Origin: an uncultured Synergistia bacterium
GTDB taxonomy: Bacteria; Eremiobacterota; SpSt-956; JAKJGF01
Reading direction: 5' to 3'
DNA length: 11,031 bases
NCBI GenBank assembly: GCA_937888925.1
Contig: CALARM010000019.1
Span: 1-11,031, forward strand
Made by a program: the position numbers and the translations under genes. The notes beneath the pieces were generated by a model. That model was not told the DNA's origin. It searched no databases and worked only from the letters and a program-made list of their open reading frames with translations. Shown here piece after piece: positions 1 through 6,237 of the stretch; the stretch's first letter is position 1; each line of letters starts with the position of its first letter.

Positions 1-1938
1 CATGACATTGTAAGAGAAAGACCTTCTCTTGTAGGACTTTCTTCGGATTTTTATATAATAGATGACAGAACTTCAGAACAGATACTTAAAGATACTGCAC
101 AGGCATGGGTCACCAGTAACAGATCTGTTCTGCTGGATTATCTTGCTCCTGATTGTGATGAGGGAAAAGTGAACTGGATAAAAAGAGAACAACTGCCGAA
201 TCTTGTAAATGATATAGCAAGAAGCTTTATTAAACAGGCAAAAGATCTTAAAATGACTCCTTCTATGCTCCGTAACAGACTGGAACAGGCGGGAAACAGT
301 TTTATTCTTGTAGAAATGGCTCTTGCTATATATGAAGATTACAACAATGCCCTTTCTTACAGAGGAGCAGTTGACTTCGATGATTTAATCCGTCTTGCTC
401 TGGAAGCACTTAAAGGAGATGAAAAATATCTTAACAGACTCAGAAACAGATGGCCCTATATACTTGAAGATGAAGCACAGGACAGCAGCCGTCTTCAGGA
501 AGATATTCTAAGACTTCTCGCCGGCCCTTCAGGTAACTGGGTACGTGTGGGAGATCCCAATCAGGCAATATACGAAACTTTTACTACTGCCAATCCGAAA
601 TTTCTTAGAGATTTTATTAAGGAAAAAATAGTGATGGCAAAAGAATTACCCGAATCAGGACGTTCTTCAAGAACTGTTATAAATCTTGCAAACAGTCTGA
701 TAAAATGGACCATGGAAGAACACCCTGTAGAAGAAATAAGGGACTCTCTTACAACTCCATTTATAAAACCATCAGAACCGGATGACCCTCAGCCTAATCC
801 TCAGGACATGCCGGAAAAAATTAAAATCATAGAGAAAAAATTTACACCTAAAGAAGAAATTGATTTTGTAGTGTCTTCACTGAAAAAATGGGTTAATGAA
901 AATCCTGATAAAACAGTGGCTGTTCTGGTATTAAAAAACGATTATGGCAGTAAAGTCGTAGATGAATTAAAGAAAAACAAAATAGATCCGGTGGAACTAT
1001 TAAAAAGTACCAAATCTACAAGAGATGCAGCAGGAGCTATAACACATATTATCGCATATCTTGCCAGACCGTCATCTCCCGGACAACTTGGAAAAATCTA
1101 TGAAGTATGGAGAAGAAAAGATAAAGATAATGAAGAATTAAAAGAAGAAGTCATGACAATAGCAAAAGAATTAAAAGCCTGCAGCTATGTAGAGGATTTT
1201 CTCTGGCCGAGAGTTGACAGAGACTGGCTGAGAGATCTGGATATAAAAGATGATGAGATGCATATATACAATGAACTGGTAAAATTCCGCCATATTGTCA
1301 GAAGATGGCATGGGACAACCATGTTGCCAGTAGAACAGTTAATAATTACTGTAGCACAGGATCTGTTTACAGAGCCATCAGAACTGGCTCTTGCACATAA
1401 ACTTGCTCTTGCCCTGGGTCAGACAAGAAAATATCATCCAGGCTGGAGACTTCCGGAATTTGCAAGGGAACTGTCAGTTATTGCAAAAAATGAAAGAAAA
1501 TTTATCGGTTTTAGTGACGAAGAAACCGGGTTTGACCCTGAAAAATACAGAGGTAAAGTGGTTGTTGCCACAATGCATAAAGCAAAAGGCCTGGAATGGG
1601 ACAGAGTTCATCTTATGTCTGTCAATAATTATGACTTTCCCTCTACATTACCGGGCGATACCTTCATATCCGAAAAATGGTTTATTCGTAACAATTTAAA
1701 TCTTACGGCAGAAAGCATTTCACAACTCAAAGCTACAGTCAACCCGGACCTATTTGAATATCAGGAAGGAGAAGAAACAATAAAATCCAGAATTTCCTGC
1801 GCATCGGAAAGATTGAGACTCCTTTATGTAGGTATTACAAGAGCCAGGCAGGAACTTATCATTACATGGAATAATGGCAGAAATTTTGATAAACAGCCTG
1901 CAATTCCACTGGTTGCTTTAACGGGACGTGATGCGTGA
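1..1938 (+). CDS. UvrD/Rep-family superfamily I DNA helicase, 5'-truncated by the window edge
   Basis: The frame is open from base 1, so the start and the N-terminal Walker A region lie outside the window. About 645 residues are visible. A GTG at 169 is internal and not a credible start, because coding sequence of the same character continues upstream of it. Visible SF1A motifs are VDFDDL ahead of motif II, DEAQD (Walker B, bases 469-483), VGDPNQAIY (motif III, from about 547), SGRSSRTVINLAN (motif IV, from about 655), TMHKAKGLEWD (motif V, about 1570-1602) and LLYVGITRARQEL (motif VI, about 1818-1857). The family unwinds DNA 3'-5' using ATP in repair or replication restart. Only about 34 residues follow motif VI, shorter than the tail of UvrD/PcrA. 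The last codons (GRDA, stop) lie inside the heptamer repeat that begins at 1926, so the natural C-terminus may have been replaced by repeat sequence. The exact subfamily cannot be decided without the N-terminus. Confidence 0.9.
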   Translation, partial: HDIVRERPSLVGLSSDFYIIDDRTSEQILKDTAQAWVTSNRSVLLDYLAPDCDEGKVNWIKREQLPNLVNDIARSFIKQAKDLKMTPSMLRNRLEQAGNSFILVEMALAIYEDYNNALSYRGAVDFDDLIRLALEALKGDEKYLNRLRNRWPYILEDEAQDSSRLQEDILRLLAGPSGNWVRVGDPNQAIYETFTTANPKFLRDFIKEKIVMAKELPESGRSSRTVINLANSLIKWTMEEHPVEEIRDSLTTPFIKPSEPDDPQPNPQDMPEKIKIIEKKFTPKEEIDFVVSSLKKWVNENPDKTVAVLVLKNDYGSKVVDELKKNKIDPVELLKSTKSTRDAAGAITHIIAYLARPSSPGQLGKIYEVWRRKDKDNEELKEEVMTIAKELKACSYVEDFLWPRVDRDWLRDLDIKDDEMHIYNELVKFRHIVRRWHGTTMLPVEQLIITVAQDLFTEPSELALAHKLALALGQTRKYHPGWRLPEFARELSVIAKNERKFIGFSDEETGFDPEKYRGKVVVATMHKAKGLEWDRVHLMSVNNYDFPSTLPGDTFISEKWFIRNNLNLTAESISQLKATVNPDLFEYQEGEETIKSRISCASERLRLLYVGITRARQELIITWNNGRNFDKQPAIPLVALTGRDA

Positions 1939-1978
1939 CGCGTGACGCGTAACGCGTGACGGGTGGTTCGTAATGCGT

Positions 1979-2018
1979 AATATGCGTGATGCGTAATGCG
2001 TAACGTATCACGCATATT
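1979..2018. repeat. 12-bp perfect inverted repeat inside composite repeat copy 1
   Basis: AATATGCGTGAT (1979-1990) is the exact reverse complement of ATCACGCATATT (2007-2018). They are separated by 16 bases made of two further heptamers. The structure could form a cruciform, or an RNA hairpin just after the helicase stop. No T-run follows on either strand, so a classical intrinsic terminator is not evident. Confidence 0.8.
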
Positions 2019-2026
2019 TCATCCCC

Positions 2027-2049
2027 AGGGCGTTTAATAAAACGCCCCT
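2027..2049. repeat. REP-like palindromic core of composite repeat copy 1
   Basis: GGGCGTTT (2028-2035) pairs with AAACGCCC (2040-2047) around a 4-base loop. An alternative pairing extends to the outer AGGG/CCCT with a bulged C. The 23-base core matches 6194-6216 at 18 of 23 positions. It sits between convergent genes and could fold in transcripts from both sides. There is no U-tract, so calling it a terminator would be speculative. Confidence 0.75.
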
Positions 2050-2072
2050 ACTCACCCTTCACTCTTCACTCT

Positions 2073-3608
2073 TCACTTTTCACTTTTCACTTCTACCAGT
2101 TTCTTCCCCTTTTCTATCCATCCTTCAAGATAGCCACTTTCCTGCCATTTCATCTGCTCTATTCCTTCTAAGAAACAAGTACAGGCCAGCCTTCTCATAT
2201 TTTTATAAAGATCATAGTATTTCTCAGGTGAAAGAAGAGATGTTCCTGTAAAAGGAGCAAGTAAATCATTAAGGGTAACTTCAAAATGAAGACACATAAC
2301 AAAAAACTCCTCTATGTTCGGATTTTGAAATCTGTAATTAATACAGTATTCATTGTCTCTGGTTACAAGAACTCTGTGAGTATCAAGGAGATTCTGTTTT
2401 TTAATGTCTTCATAAAGAGGTATGCCAGGAAATACCTGGAGAAATGTTGCAAATTCAGGAAAATATTCAGGCCCTGTAACAAGAGCTTTATTGAAATTAA
2501 TAGAAAGTTCTTCAAAGGTTACAAAGGGATCGAAAAATATTGTATAAAGACCAATCAGAAAATCCTGTTTCTTGAGTAACAGAATAGCCTCTTCCAGCAT
2601 TTCATGGGATATGGTTTTACTGTAAAGCTTCTGCTGTCGTTCTACAAAAGATTCTATACCTATATTAACCTTTACAAGACCGCTCTGTGATAGAAAAGAA
2701 AGTAAATTTTCATCCACGTCATCAGGTCTGCAGTCTATGGCATAGGCTATATCAAGATTTCGTCTGATTATTTCTTCTCCTATAGTCCTTGCCCGAAGTT
2801 TCCCATCTTTACCGACTCCCATAAAATTATCATCGCAGAAAGCAAAATTAGAAATACCATTTTTATTAAGATGTTCAATCTCATCTACAATATCCTCTGC
2901 TATTCTTGGACGCCAGCATGGCCCCTGTCCCTGTTTGTAAAAACTCCTTACACTGCAAAAAGTACAGTTTCCCCGGCAACCTCTGCTCGATGAAATAGTG
3001 GCAAAATTTTGATTTTTTAACAAATCTCCATAAGAATCCCTGTCCGGGAGGAACGGAAATGTAAGAGGATTTATAAGAGCTCCGCATGGATTGGAGATAA
3101 TCTCTTCATCTTTTCTGTATGCAAGCCCTTCTATGCCCTGCCAGTCTTTACCGGCTTGTAATGCTTCTGCAAGTGATACTACAGGTGTTTCACCTTCTCC
3201 TGTAATAATAGAATCTATGGTACCATTATTTTTCAGTATAACATGCCAGGAAAAAGTAGGATAATGGCCTCCCATAGTAATATGACCTGTAAATCCGGCT
3301 TTTCTCATTGCTTTAATGAGTTTTATACTGTTATTATAATTTGTTGAATATACGGAAAAACCTGCAAGAAAATAATCTCCTAAATTCAACCTGTTTATTG
3401 CTTCATGCCATGGAATATCCAGAGCATTTCCATCAATCATATGAACCTGAAAGCCATGATATATAAGACAGGCTTTTATATAACAGAGTCCATGATTTTC
3501 CATTTTAGGCACTGCCGAGCTCTTTGCTGAAAAAGGAACTGACAGGAGAAGTATTTTATTTTTCCCGGACACATCTTTCATATTTTTTATTAACCTGAGC
3601 ATAAGCAT
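2073..3608 (-). CDS. Radical SAM protein with an N-terminal B12-binding-like domain
   Basis: This is a B12-binding-domain-type radical SAM protein. From the ATG at 3608 it is about 511 residues. The N-terminal 150 or so residues look like the Rossmann-like cobalamin-binding fold (KILLLSVPF, GFSVYST, MGGHYPTF, ITGEGE), but the cobalamin-ligating DxHxxG motif is not visible. The radical SAM core follows with RGCRGNCTFC, the CxxxCxxC that binds the 4Fe-4S cluster (bases about 2953-2976), then FCDDNFMG and NIGIES barrel segments. Such enzymes cleave S-adenosylmethionine to start radical chemistry such as methylation or cyclisation; the substrate is unknown. A GTG at 3641 gives an N-terminal extension (TRDGR) encoded by heptamer-like repeat and has no ribosome site. 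GGGAGG at 3624-3629 lies 15 bases before the ATG at 3608, so that start is preferred; ATGs at 3602 and 3581 are alternatives. The C-terminal VKSEK and the stop are encoded by the repeat's right arm. The gene appears monocistronic, with a strong promoter at 3713-3742. Confidence 0.9.
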   Translation of the reverse strand: MLMLRLIKNMKDVSGKNKILLLSVPFSAKSSAVPKMENHGLCYIKACLIYHGFQVHMIDGNALDIPWHEAINRLNLGDYFLAGFSVYSTNYNNSIKLIKAMRKAGFTGHITMGGHYPTFSWHVILKNNGTIDSIITGEGETPVVSLAEALQAGKDWQGIEGLAYRKDEEIISNPCGALINPLTFPFLPDRDSYGDLLKNQNFATISSSRGCRGNCTFCSVRSFYKQGQGPCWRPRIAEDIVDEIEHLNKNGISNFAFCDDNFMGVGKDGKLRARTIGEEIIRRNLDIAYAIDCRPDDVDENLLSFLSQSGLVKVNIGIESFVERQQKLYSKTISHEMLEEAILLLKKQDFLIGLYTIFFDPFVTFEELSINFNKALVTGPEYFPEFATFLQVFPGIPLYEDIKKQNLLDTHRVLVTRDNEYCINYRFQNPNIEEFFVMCLHFEVTLNDLLAPFTGTSLLSPEKYYDLYKNMRRLACTCFLEGIEQMKWQESGYLEGWIEKGKKLVEVKSEK

Positions 3609-3628
3609 GTAATAAAAGGTTTTCCTCC

Positions 3629-3643
3629 CGTCACGGGTCACGA
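3629..3643. repeat. Degenerate heptamer repeat at the 5' end of the radical SAM gene
   Basis: On the minus strand this reads GTGACCC then GTGACGG, two 7-mers of the GTGAC family found at 1926-2004 and 6152-6179. It lies immediately upstream of the GGGAGG ribosome site. It is short, so its relation to the longer arrays is suggestive only. Confidence 0.45.
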
Positions 3644-3657
3644 GAGTTTTTATGAAA

Positions 3658-3693
3658 TATTTATGCTCACCTCAGTATTTATACTCACCTCAA
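3658..3693. repeat. 18-bp tandem direct repeat in the radical SAM leader
   Basis: Positions 3658-3675 and 3676-3693 are adjacent 18-base units matching at 16 of 18 positions (TATTTATGCTCACCTCAG and its partner with A for G at two places). They lie downstream of the minus-strand promoter at 3713-3742, so they would be transcribed into the leader of the radical SAM mRNA. This could be a paired operator or an RNA-binding site; function is inference. Confidence 0.75.
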
Positions 3694-3712
3694 TAAATCT
3701 GGATCACTTACT

Positions 3713-3742
3713 ATTATATTGCTATTTTATTCGGAAAGTCAA
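3713..3742 (-). promoter_or_regulatory. Sigma-70-type promoter for the radical SAM gene
   Basis: On the minus strand TTGACT (3737-3742) is followed after 18 bases by TATAAT (3713-3718), a perfect -10 and a one-mismatch -35. Transcription would begin near 3706 and give a leader of roughly 100 bases before the ATG at 3608. Confidence 0.7.
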
Positions 3743-3760
3743 CTAAAAATATTTATGGTC

Positions 3761-3790
3761 TTTACTTTTTATAATAATGCGTGATAAAAT
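3761..3790 (+). promoter_or_regulatory. Likely promoter of the 56-aa small gene
   Basis: TTTACT (3761-3766) and TAAAAT (3785-3790) are spaced by 18 bases, about 60 bases before the ATG at 3852. A perfect TATAAT at 3770-3775 lies within the same stretch but has no good -35 partner. The region is very AT-rich, so the exact hexamers are uncertain. Confidence 0.4.
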
Positions 3791-3851
3791 ATTAAAATAA
3801 AGAAATAGATAATTATGTCTTTGAAAGATATATCATTAAGGAGGGAATTTT

Positions 3852-4022
3852 ATGATAGGTGGTTTAGGAGGATATTCCGGAGCATCTTCAGCATCAAGTG
3901 CTAAAGGATGGTATAGCTTTAGAGAAGGTCTCTCTTGCAACAATAAAAAAGCCGAAGAAACACCTGAAACAGATGAATATGCTGAAGGAGAAGAAGGCGA
4001 AGAAGTAGCTGAAGAGGAATAA
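3852..4022 (+). CDS. Small acidic protein of unknown function (56 aa)
   Basis: I do not recognise this protein. The case that it is real is strong. AAGGAGG (3838-3844) sits 7 bases before the ATG, a promoter-like region lies upstream, and a canonical terminator begins 17 bases after the TAA. The N-terminal half is Gly/Ser-rich (MIGGLGGYSGASSASSAKGW) with one Cys (LSCNN); the C-terminal third is almost all Glu (EGEEGEEVAEEE). No signal peptide or membrane segment is visible. The composition suggests a disordered protein that binds a basic partner, a peptide modified after translation, or a short substrate protein; none of these can be shown. It lies divergently from the radical SAM gene, which raises but does not prove a substrate-enzyme link. 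The B-box/HEAT gene starts only 71 bases downstream. Confidence 0.72.
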   Translation: MIGGLGGYSGASSASSAKGWYSFREGLSCNNKKAEETPETDEYAEGEEGEEVAEEE

Positions 4023-4038
4023 ATAAAAAAATTTTTCA

Positions 4039-4073
4039 AAAAAAGAGGTAAAAGATTTGTTTACCTCTTTTTT
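4039..4073 (+). terminator. Intrinsic terminator after the 56-aa gene
   Basis: AAAAAAGAGGTAAA (4039-4052) pairs perfectly with TTTACCTCTTTTTT (4060-4073) around a 7-base loop, giving a 14-bp stem ending in a U-run. The next gene starts 19 bases later, so read-through must be considered for it. Confidence 0.85.
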
Positions 4074-4092
4074 ATTTAAAGAGTGTCTTATA

Positions 4093-5922
4093 ATGTTCTG
4101 TCCAAAACATCCAAATCTATTTGCCGATAAAAAATGTCACCAGTGTTCTAAATGGTTCTGTTATCTCTGTACAAAGGTAATAAATAACAACACTGTCTGT
4201 TCCGAATGTGCTCAGAAGGGGTGTTTTTTTTCTTTTTCCGATGAGACTGATTTGAAAGAACCAAAACCTCACATTAATATATCAAATCTGCAGTATCAGG
4301 TGAGTGCAAGTCTTGCCGGACAGGGTATGATTGTTCCCTGGACACAAAAGCCTGCCAAAAAAAAGATACCATGTGCCTATCACAGTTATAAAGAAGCAAT
4401 AAAAAAATGCTCCAGATGTAATCTTATGGTATGCAACGATTGCCTGAGAGTAGATGATAATGTAGATACTATATGCTATACATGCTGGTATAAAATGCCT
4501 GTCTCAGGTGAAGAATTACCTGATGATGAAATAAAAGATATAGAGGAAGATATGGATTTCAATTCTATAGGAGAAGAACTTCCGCCTGAACTGGCAAAAT
4601 TACTTGAAGAAGAGAGTATATCACAGGAAATAGAAGCGGATAGCGCGAAAAATAAGATAAAAGAAAATCCTAATGAAGGTTCCTTTCAAGTTCTGAAAGC
4701 TTCGAAAAAAAACCTTATAGCTGATGAAAGAAAAAAACGTATCGTAAAACCCCTGATAGATTCTGGTAAATCTCTAATAAAACATGACATAAAAAATCTT
4801 TCAGATAAATCGCTAAAAAATCTTCGAGATATTCCGGTAGAATATGAAATAAACACTTCTTCTATATCAGACAAAACTGCTGAGGATATTTCGCAAAAAC
4901 ATGAACAAAAAACTCTTCCAGAACCATCTCAAAAAGATATCAAAGAAAATGCAATGTATGAAAGAGGGTTGTTCCAGAACAGTCAGAAGGAAAACTGGTT
5001 TACAAACCTGAACTTTGCAGGAGAAGATTATGACCCTCATAAAATTGAAGAACGTTCTGAAGAAACAATAATAGCTGATGAAAATAAATTAAAGGGAGAA
5101 TTATCTGATAACATAGAGCTTAAAACCGGCAATGAAGGTTCTATAGAAAAAGAATTATCTGATAACATAGAAATTAAAACCGGTAATATCGAGCAAATAA
5201 ATACCTATTTCCAGAATATACTCCAGGCAATAGAAAGTCCCGAAGAGGTTACAGGTCAGGAAGAGAAAGAACCTGTGCAATATTCCATAGCTAAATCAGT
5301 GAACTTTGCCGGTGTGCATAACATTCCCGAAGAAATAGAAAGCGCAGAAGATAGAAAAGTTTCAGATAAAACTATGGAAGAGATAGAGATGGCAGACATT
5401 CTATCAGAACAATCGAAGAGTGAACAAATATTAGAAGATGAAATAGATCTTTCGGAAATAGATGACATTCTTGCGTCAGAAGAAGGTTTCATTGAAGGTG
5501 ATTTTGATCTTTCAGAAATAGATGAACTTTTAGAAAATGCTGAGAAGGAAAAATTACACTCAGATCTGGCAGATTTTATTTTATCCGATAATCTTTTAGG
5601 TTCACAGAGGGAGGATTATAATAAAAACGAAAAGGAAGAACTGATAAGTACATTTAACAGTGAAAATGTCACGATTTCAGAAAAAAAAGAAATTCTTGAA
5701 CATATAGGTAAAATTCAGGACAATAGTGTTACCGAGTATATAGGCAATATAGTATTACATGAACCCCATAAAGAATTGAGAATAAAAGCTGCAGAAATAC
5801 TTGTAGAAAGAATGGATAAAGATGGACTTGATTATCTTATGACAGGCATAAAAAATGAAACAGACAGTGATGTAAGGAAATTTATAGCTCTTGCTTACAG
5901 TAAACTAAAATATAAAAAATAG
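4093..5922 (+). CDS. Double B-box zinc-finger protein with acidic repeat region and C-terminal HEAT-like domain
   Basis: From the ATG at 4093 the product is 609 residues. Two B-box-like zinc fingers open the protein. The first has C3, H6, C15, C18, C23, C26, C36 and C39; the second has C94, H97, C106, C109, C114, C117, C128 and C131. Each can hold two zinc ions, as in the family. Residues of about 135-510 are Glu/Asp/Lys/Ser-rich and probably disordered. They contain a tandem ELSDNIE(L/I)KTGN repeat and a DLSEIDD/DLSEIDE pair. The last 95 or so residues are helical and HEAT-like (HKELRIKAAEILVERM, DSDVRKFIALAYSKLK). There is no signal peptide or membrane segment, so it is probably a cytoplasmic scaffold. 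An upstream TTG at 4057 lies inside the terminator stem and encodes no domain, so it is rejected. The ribosome site is weak (AAAGAG). With the terminator 19 bases away there is no room for a separate promoter, which points to expression by read-through. Confidence 0.82.
   Translation: MFCPKHPNLFADKKCHQCSKWFCYLCTKVINNNTVCSECAQKGCFFSFSDETDLKEPKPHINISNLQYQVSASLAGQGMIVPWTQKPAKKKIPCAYHSYKEAIKKCSRCNLMVCNDCLRVDDNVDTICYTCWYKMPVSGEELPDDEIKDIEEDMDFNSIGEELPPELAKLLEEESISQEIEADSAKNKIKENPNEGSFQVLKASKKNLIADERKKRIVKPLIDSGKSLIKHDIKNLSDKSLKNLRDIPVEYEINTSSISDKTAEDISQKHEQKTLPEPSQKDIKENAMYERGLFQNSQKENWFTNLNFAGEDYDPHKIEERSEETIIADENKLKGELSDNIELKTGNEGSIEKELSDNIEIKTGNIEQINTYFQNILQAIESPEEVTGQEEKEPVQYSIAKSVNFAGVHNIPEEIESAEDRKVSDKTMEEIEMADILSEQSKSEQILEDEIDLSEIDDILASEEGFIEGDFDLSEIDELLENAEKEKLHSDLADFILSDNLLGSQREDYNKNEKEELISTFNSENVTISEKKEILEHIGKIQDNSVTEYIGNIVLHEPHKELRIKAAEILVERMDKDGLDYLMTGIKNETDSDVRKFIALAYSKLKYKK
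5098..5187 (+). repeat. Intragenic direct repeat in the B-box/HEAT gene
   Basis: A 36-base unit at 5098-5133 recurs at 5152-5187 with 33 of 36 bases identical and a 54-base period, so the 18-residue protein repeat stays in frame. The near identity, including at synonymous positions, suggests a recent tandem duplication in the disordered region. Confidence 0.8.
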
Positions 5923-5935
5923 AGACCTGTCATAA

Positions 5936-6124
5936 TCAGGCACGACGTCTTTTCGGCCCTCCCCCGTAAGACTGATAGAATTTAGCTTTTTCTGCACCAC
6001 ATACAGGACAGCACCAGTCATCAGGAAGATCGTGAAATTTAGTGCCAGGTAAAATACCGGACTGTTCATCACCTGACTCTTCATTATATATATAGTTACA
6101 CATACTGCATATATATTTTAACAT
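5936..6124 (-). CDS. Rubredoxin with a basic C-terminal tail
   Basis: A 62-residue rubredoxin, a small cytoplasmic electron carrier with one iron bound by four cysteines. The ligands are C6 and C9 (CSMCNY) and C39 and C42 (WCCPVCGA). Rubredoxin landmarks are [26 protein letters not shown] and the closing AKFYQ. An extra Cys (C38) lies directly before the third ligand. After the fold comes GGGPKRRRA, a basic tail of about nine residues beyond the usual 52-54-residue length, which could aid docking on an acidic partner. The gene is convergent with the B-box/HEAT gene, 13 bases apart. Upstream is the composite repeat copy 2. A TATAAT on the minus strand at 6145-6150 is a possible -10 without a clear -35, and the ribosome site is weak (GGAAA). 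Typical roles are electron supply to rubrerythrin, oxygen reductases or other anaerobe redox enzymes; none is encoded here. Confidence 0.95.
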   Translation of the reverse strand: MLKYICSMCNYIYNEESGDEQSGILPGTKFHDLPDDWCCPVCGAEKAKFYQSYGGGPKRRRA

Positions 6125-6151
6125 GTTTGTATATTTCCAATATTATTATAA

Positions 6152-6237
6152 TCGTGACGCGTAACGCGTAATGCGTGATACGTATTTAATCCCAGAGTAT
6201 TTAATTAAACGCCTCTACTCACGACTCACGACTCTCA
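6152..6237. repeat. Composite intergenic repeat, copy 2
   Basis: The order matches copy 1. The left arm (6152-6179) is TCGTGAC, GCGTAAC, GCGTAAT, GCGTGAT. The core (6194-6216) matches 2027-2049 at 18 of 23 bases, and both cores are preceded by a TATTTMATCCC-like stretch and followed by ACTCAC. The right arm (6217-6237) holds ACGACTC-type units instead of TTCACTC. The outer stem pair G-C in copy 1 (third base of the core) is A-T here, a compensatory change consistent with the hairpin being maintained. The propeller gene stop (6235-6237, minus) falls within the right arm. Confidence 0.8.

Larger units (their letters stand above)
1926..2092. repeat. Composite intergenic repeat, copy 1 (heptamer array - hairpins - heptamer array)
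   Basis: The left arm (1926-2004) has about ten near-tandem 7-mers of the form GCGTGAC, GCGTAAC or GCGTAAT, with one 2-bp slip at 1982-1983. The core (about 2016-2050) holds a GGGCGTTT/AAACGCCC hairpin. The right arm (2051-2092) is six 7-mers of the form TTCACTC or TTCACTT. On the plus strand the left units contain TGA or TAA; on the minus strand the right units contain TGA. The helicase stop (1936-1938) lies in the left arm and the radical SAM stop (2073-2075) in the right arm. A second copy with the same core and arm order lies at 6152-6237. The architecture resembles the heptamer STRR repeats of cyanobacteria combined with REP-like palindromes; that comparison is inference. Confidence 0.85.

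Noticed and set aside
1824..2015. Minus-strand open frame with THHAYYALRTTRHALR-type repeats
   Set aside because: Its N-terminal half is simply translated heptamer repeat on the strand lacking stops; the rest is antisense to the helicase.
1926..2092. CRISPR array
   Set aside because: The units are 7-mers in direct tandem with no spacers and no cas genes nearby.
2286..2579. 97-codon open frame on the plus strand inside the radical SAM gene
   Set aside because: It lies wholly antisense to a gene with clear domain motifs and has no ribosome site or recognisable product.
3779..3785. Single GCGTGAT heptamer in the promoter region of the small gene
   Set aside because: One isolated 7-mer is too short to assign to the repeat family.
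3836..4039. 67-codon minus-strand open frame over the 56-aa gene
   Set aside because: It runs against the strong Shine-Dalgarno, promoter and terminator of the plus-strand gene and is the mirror of its Glu/Ser-rich codons.
4057..4092. Upstream TTG start for the B-box/HEAT protein
   Set aside because: It lies inside the terminator stem, has no ribosome site and adds residues not belonging to the zinc finger.
5923..5940. Terminator between the B-box/HEAT and rubredoxin genes
   Set aside because: Only a 4-bp CCTG/CAGG stem is visible with no T-run.
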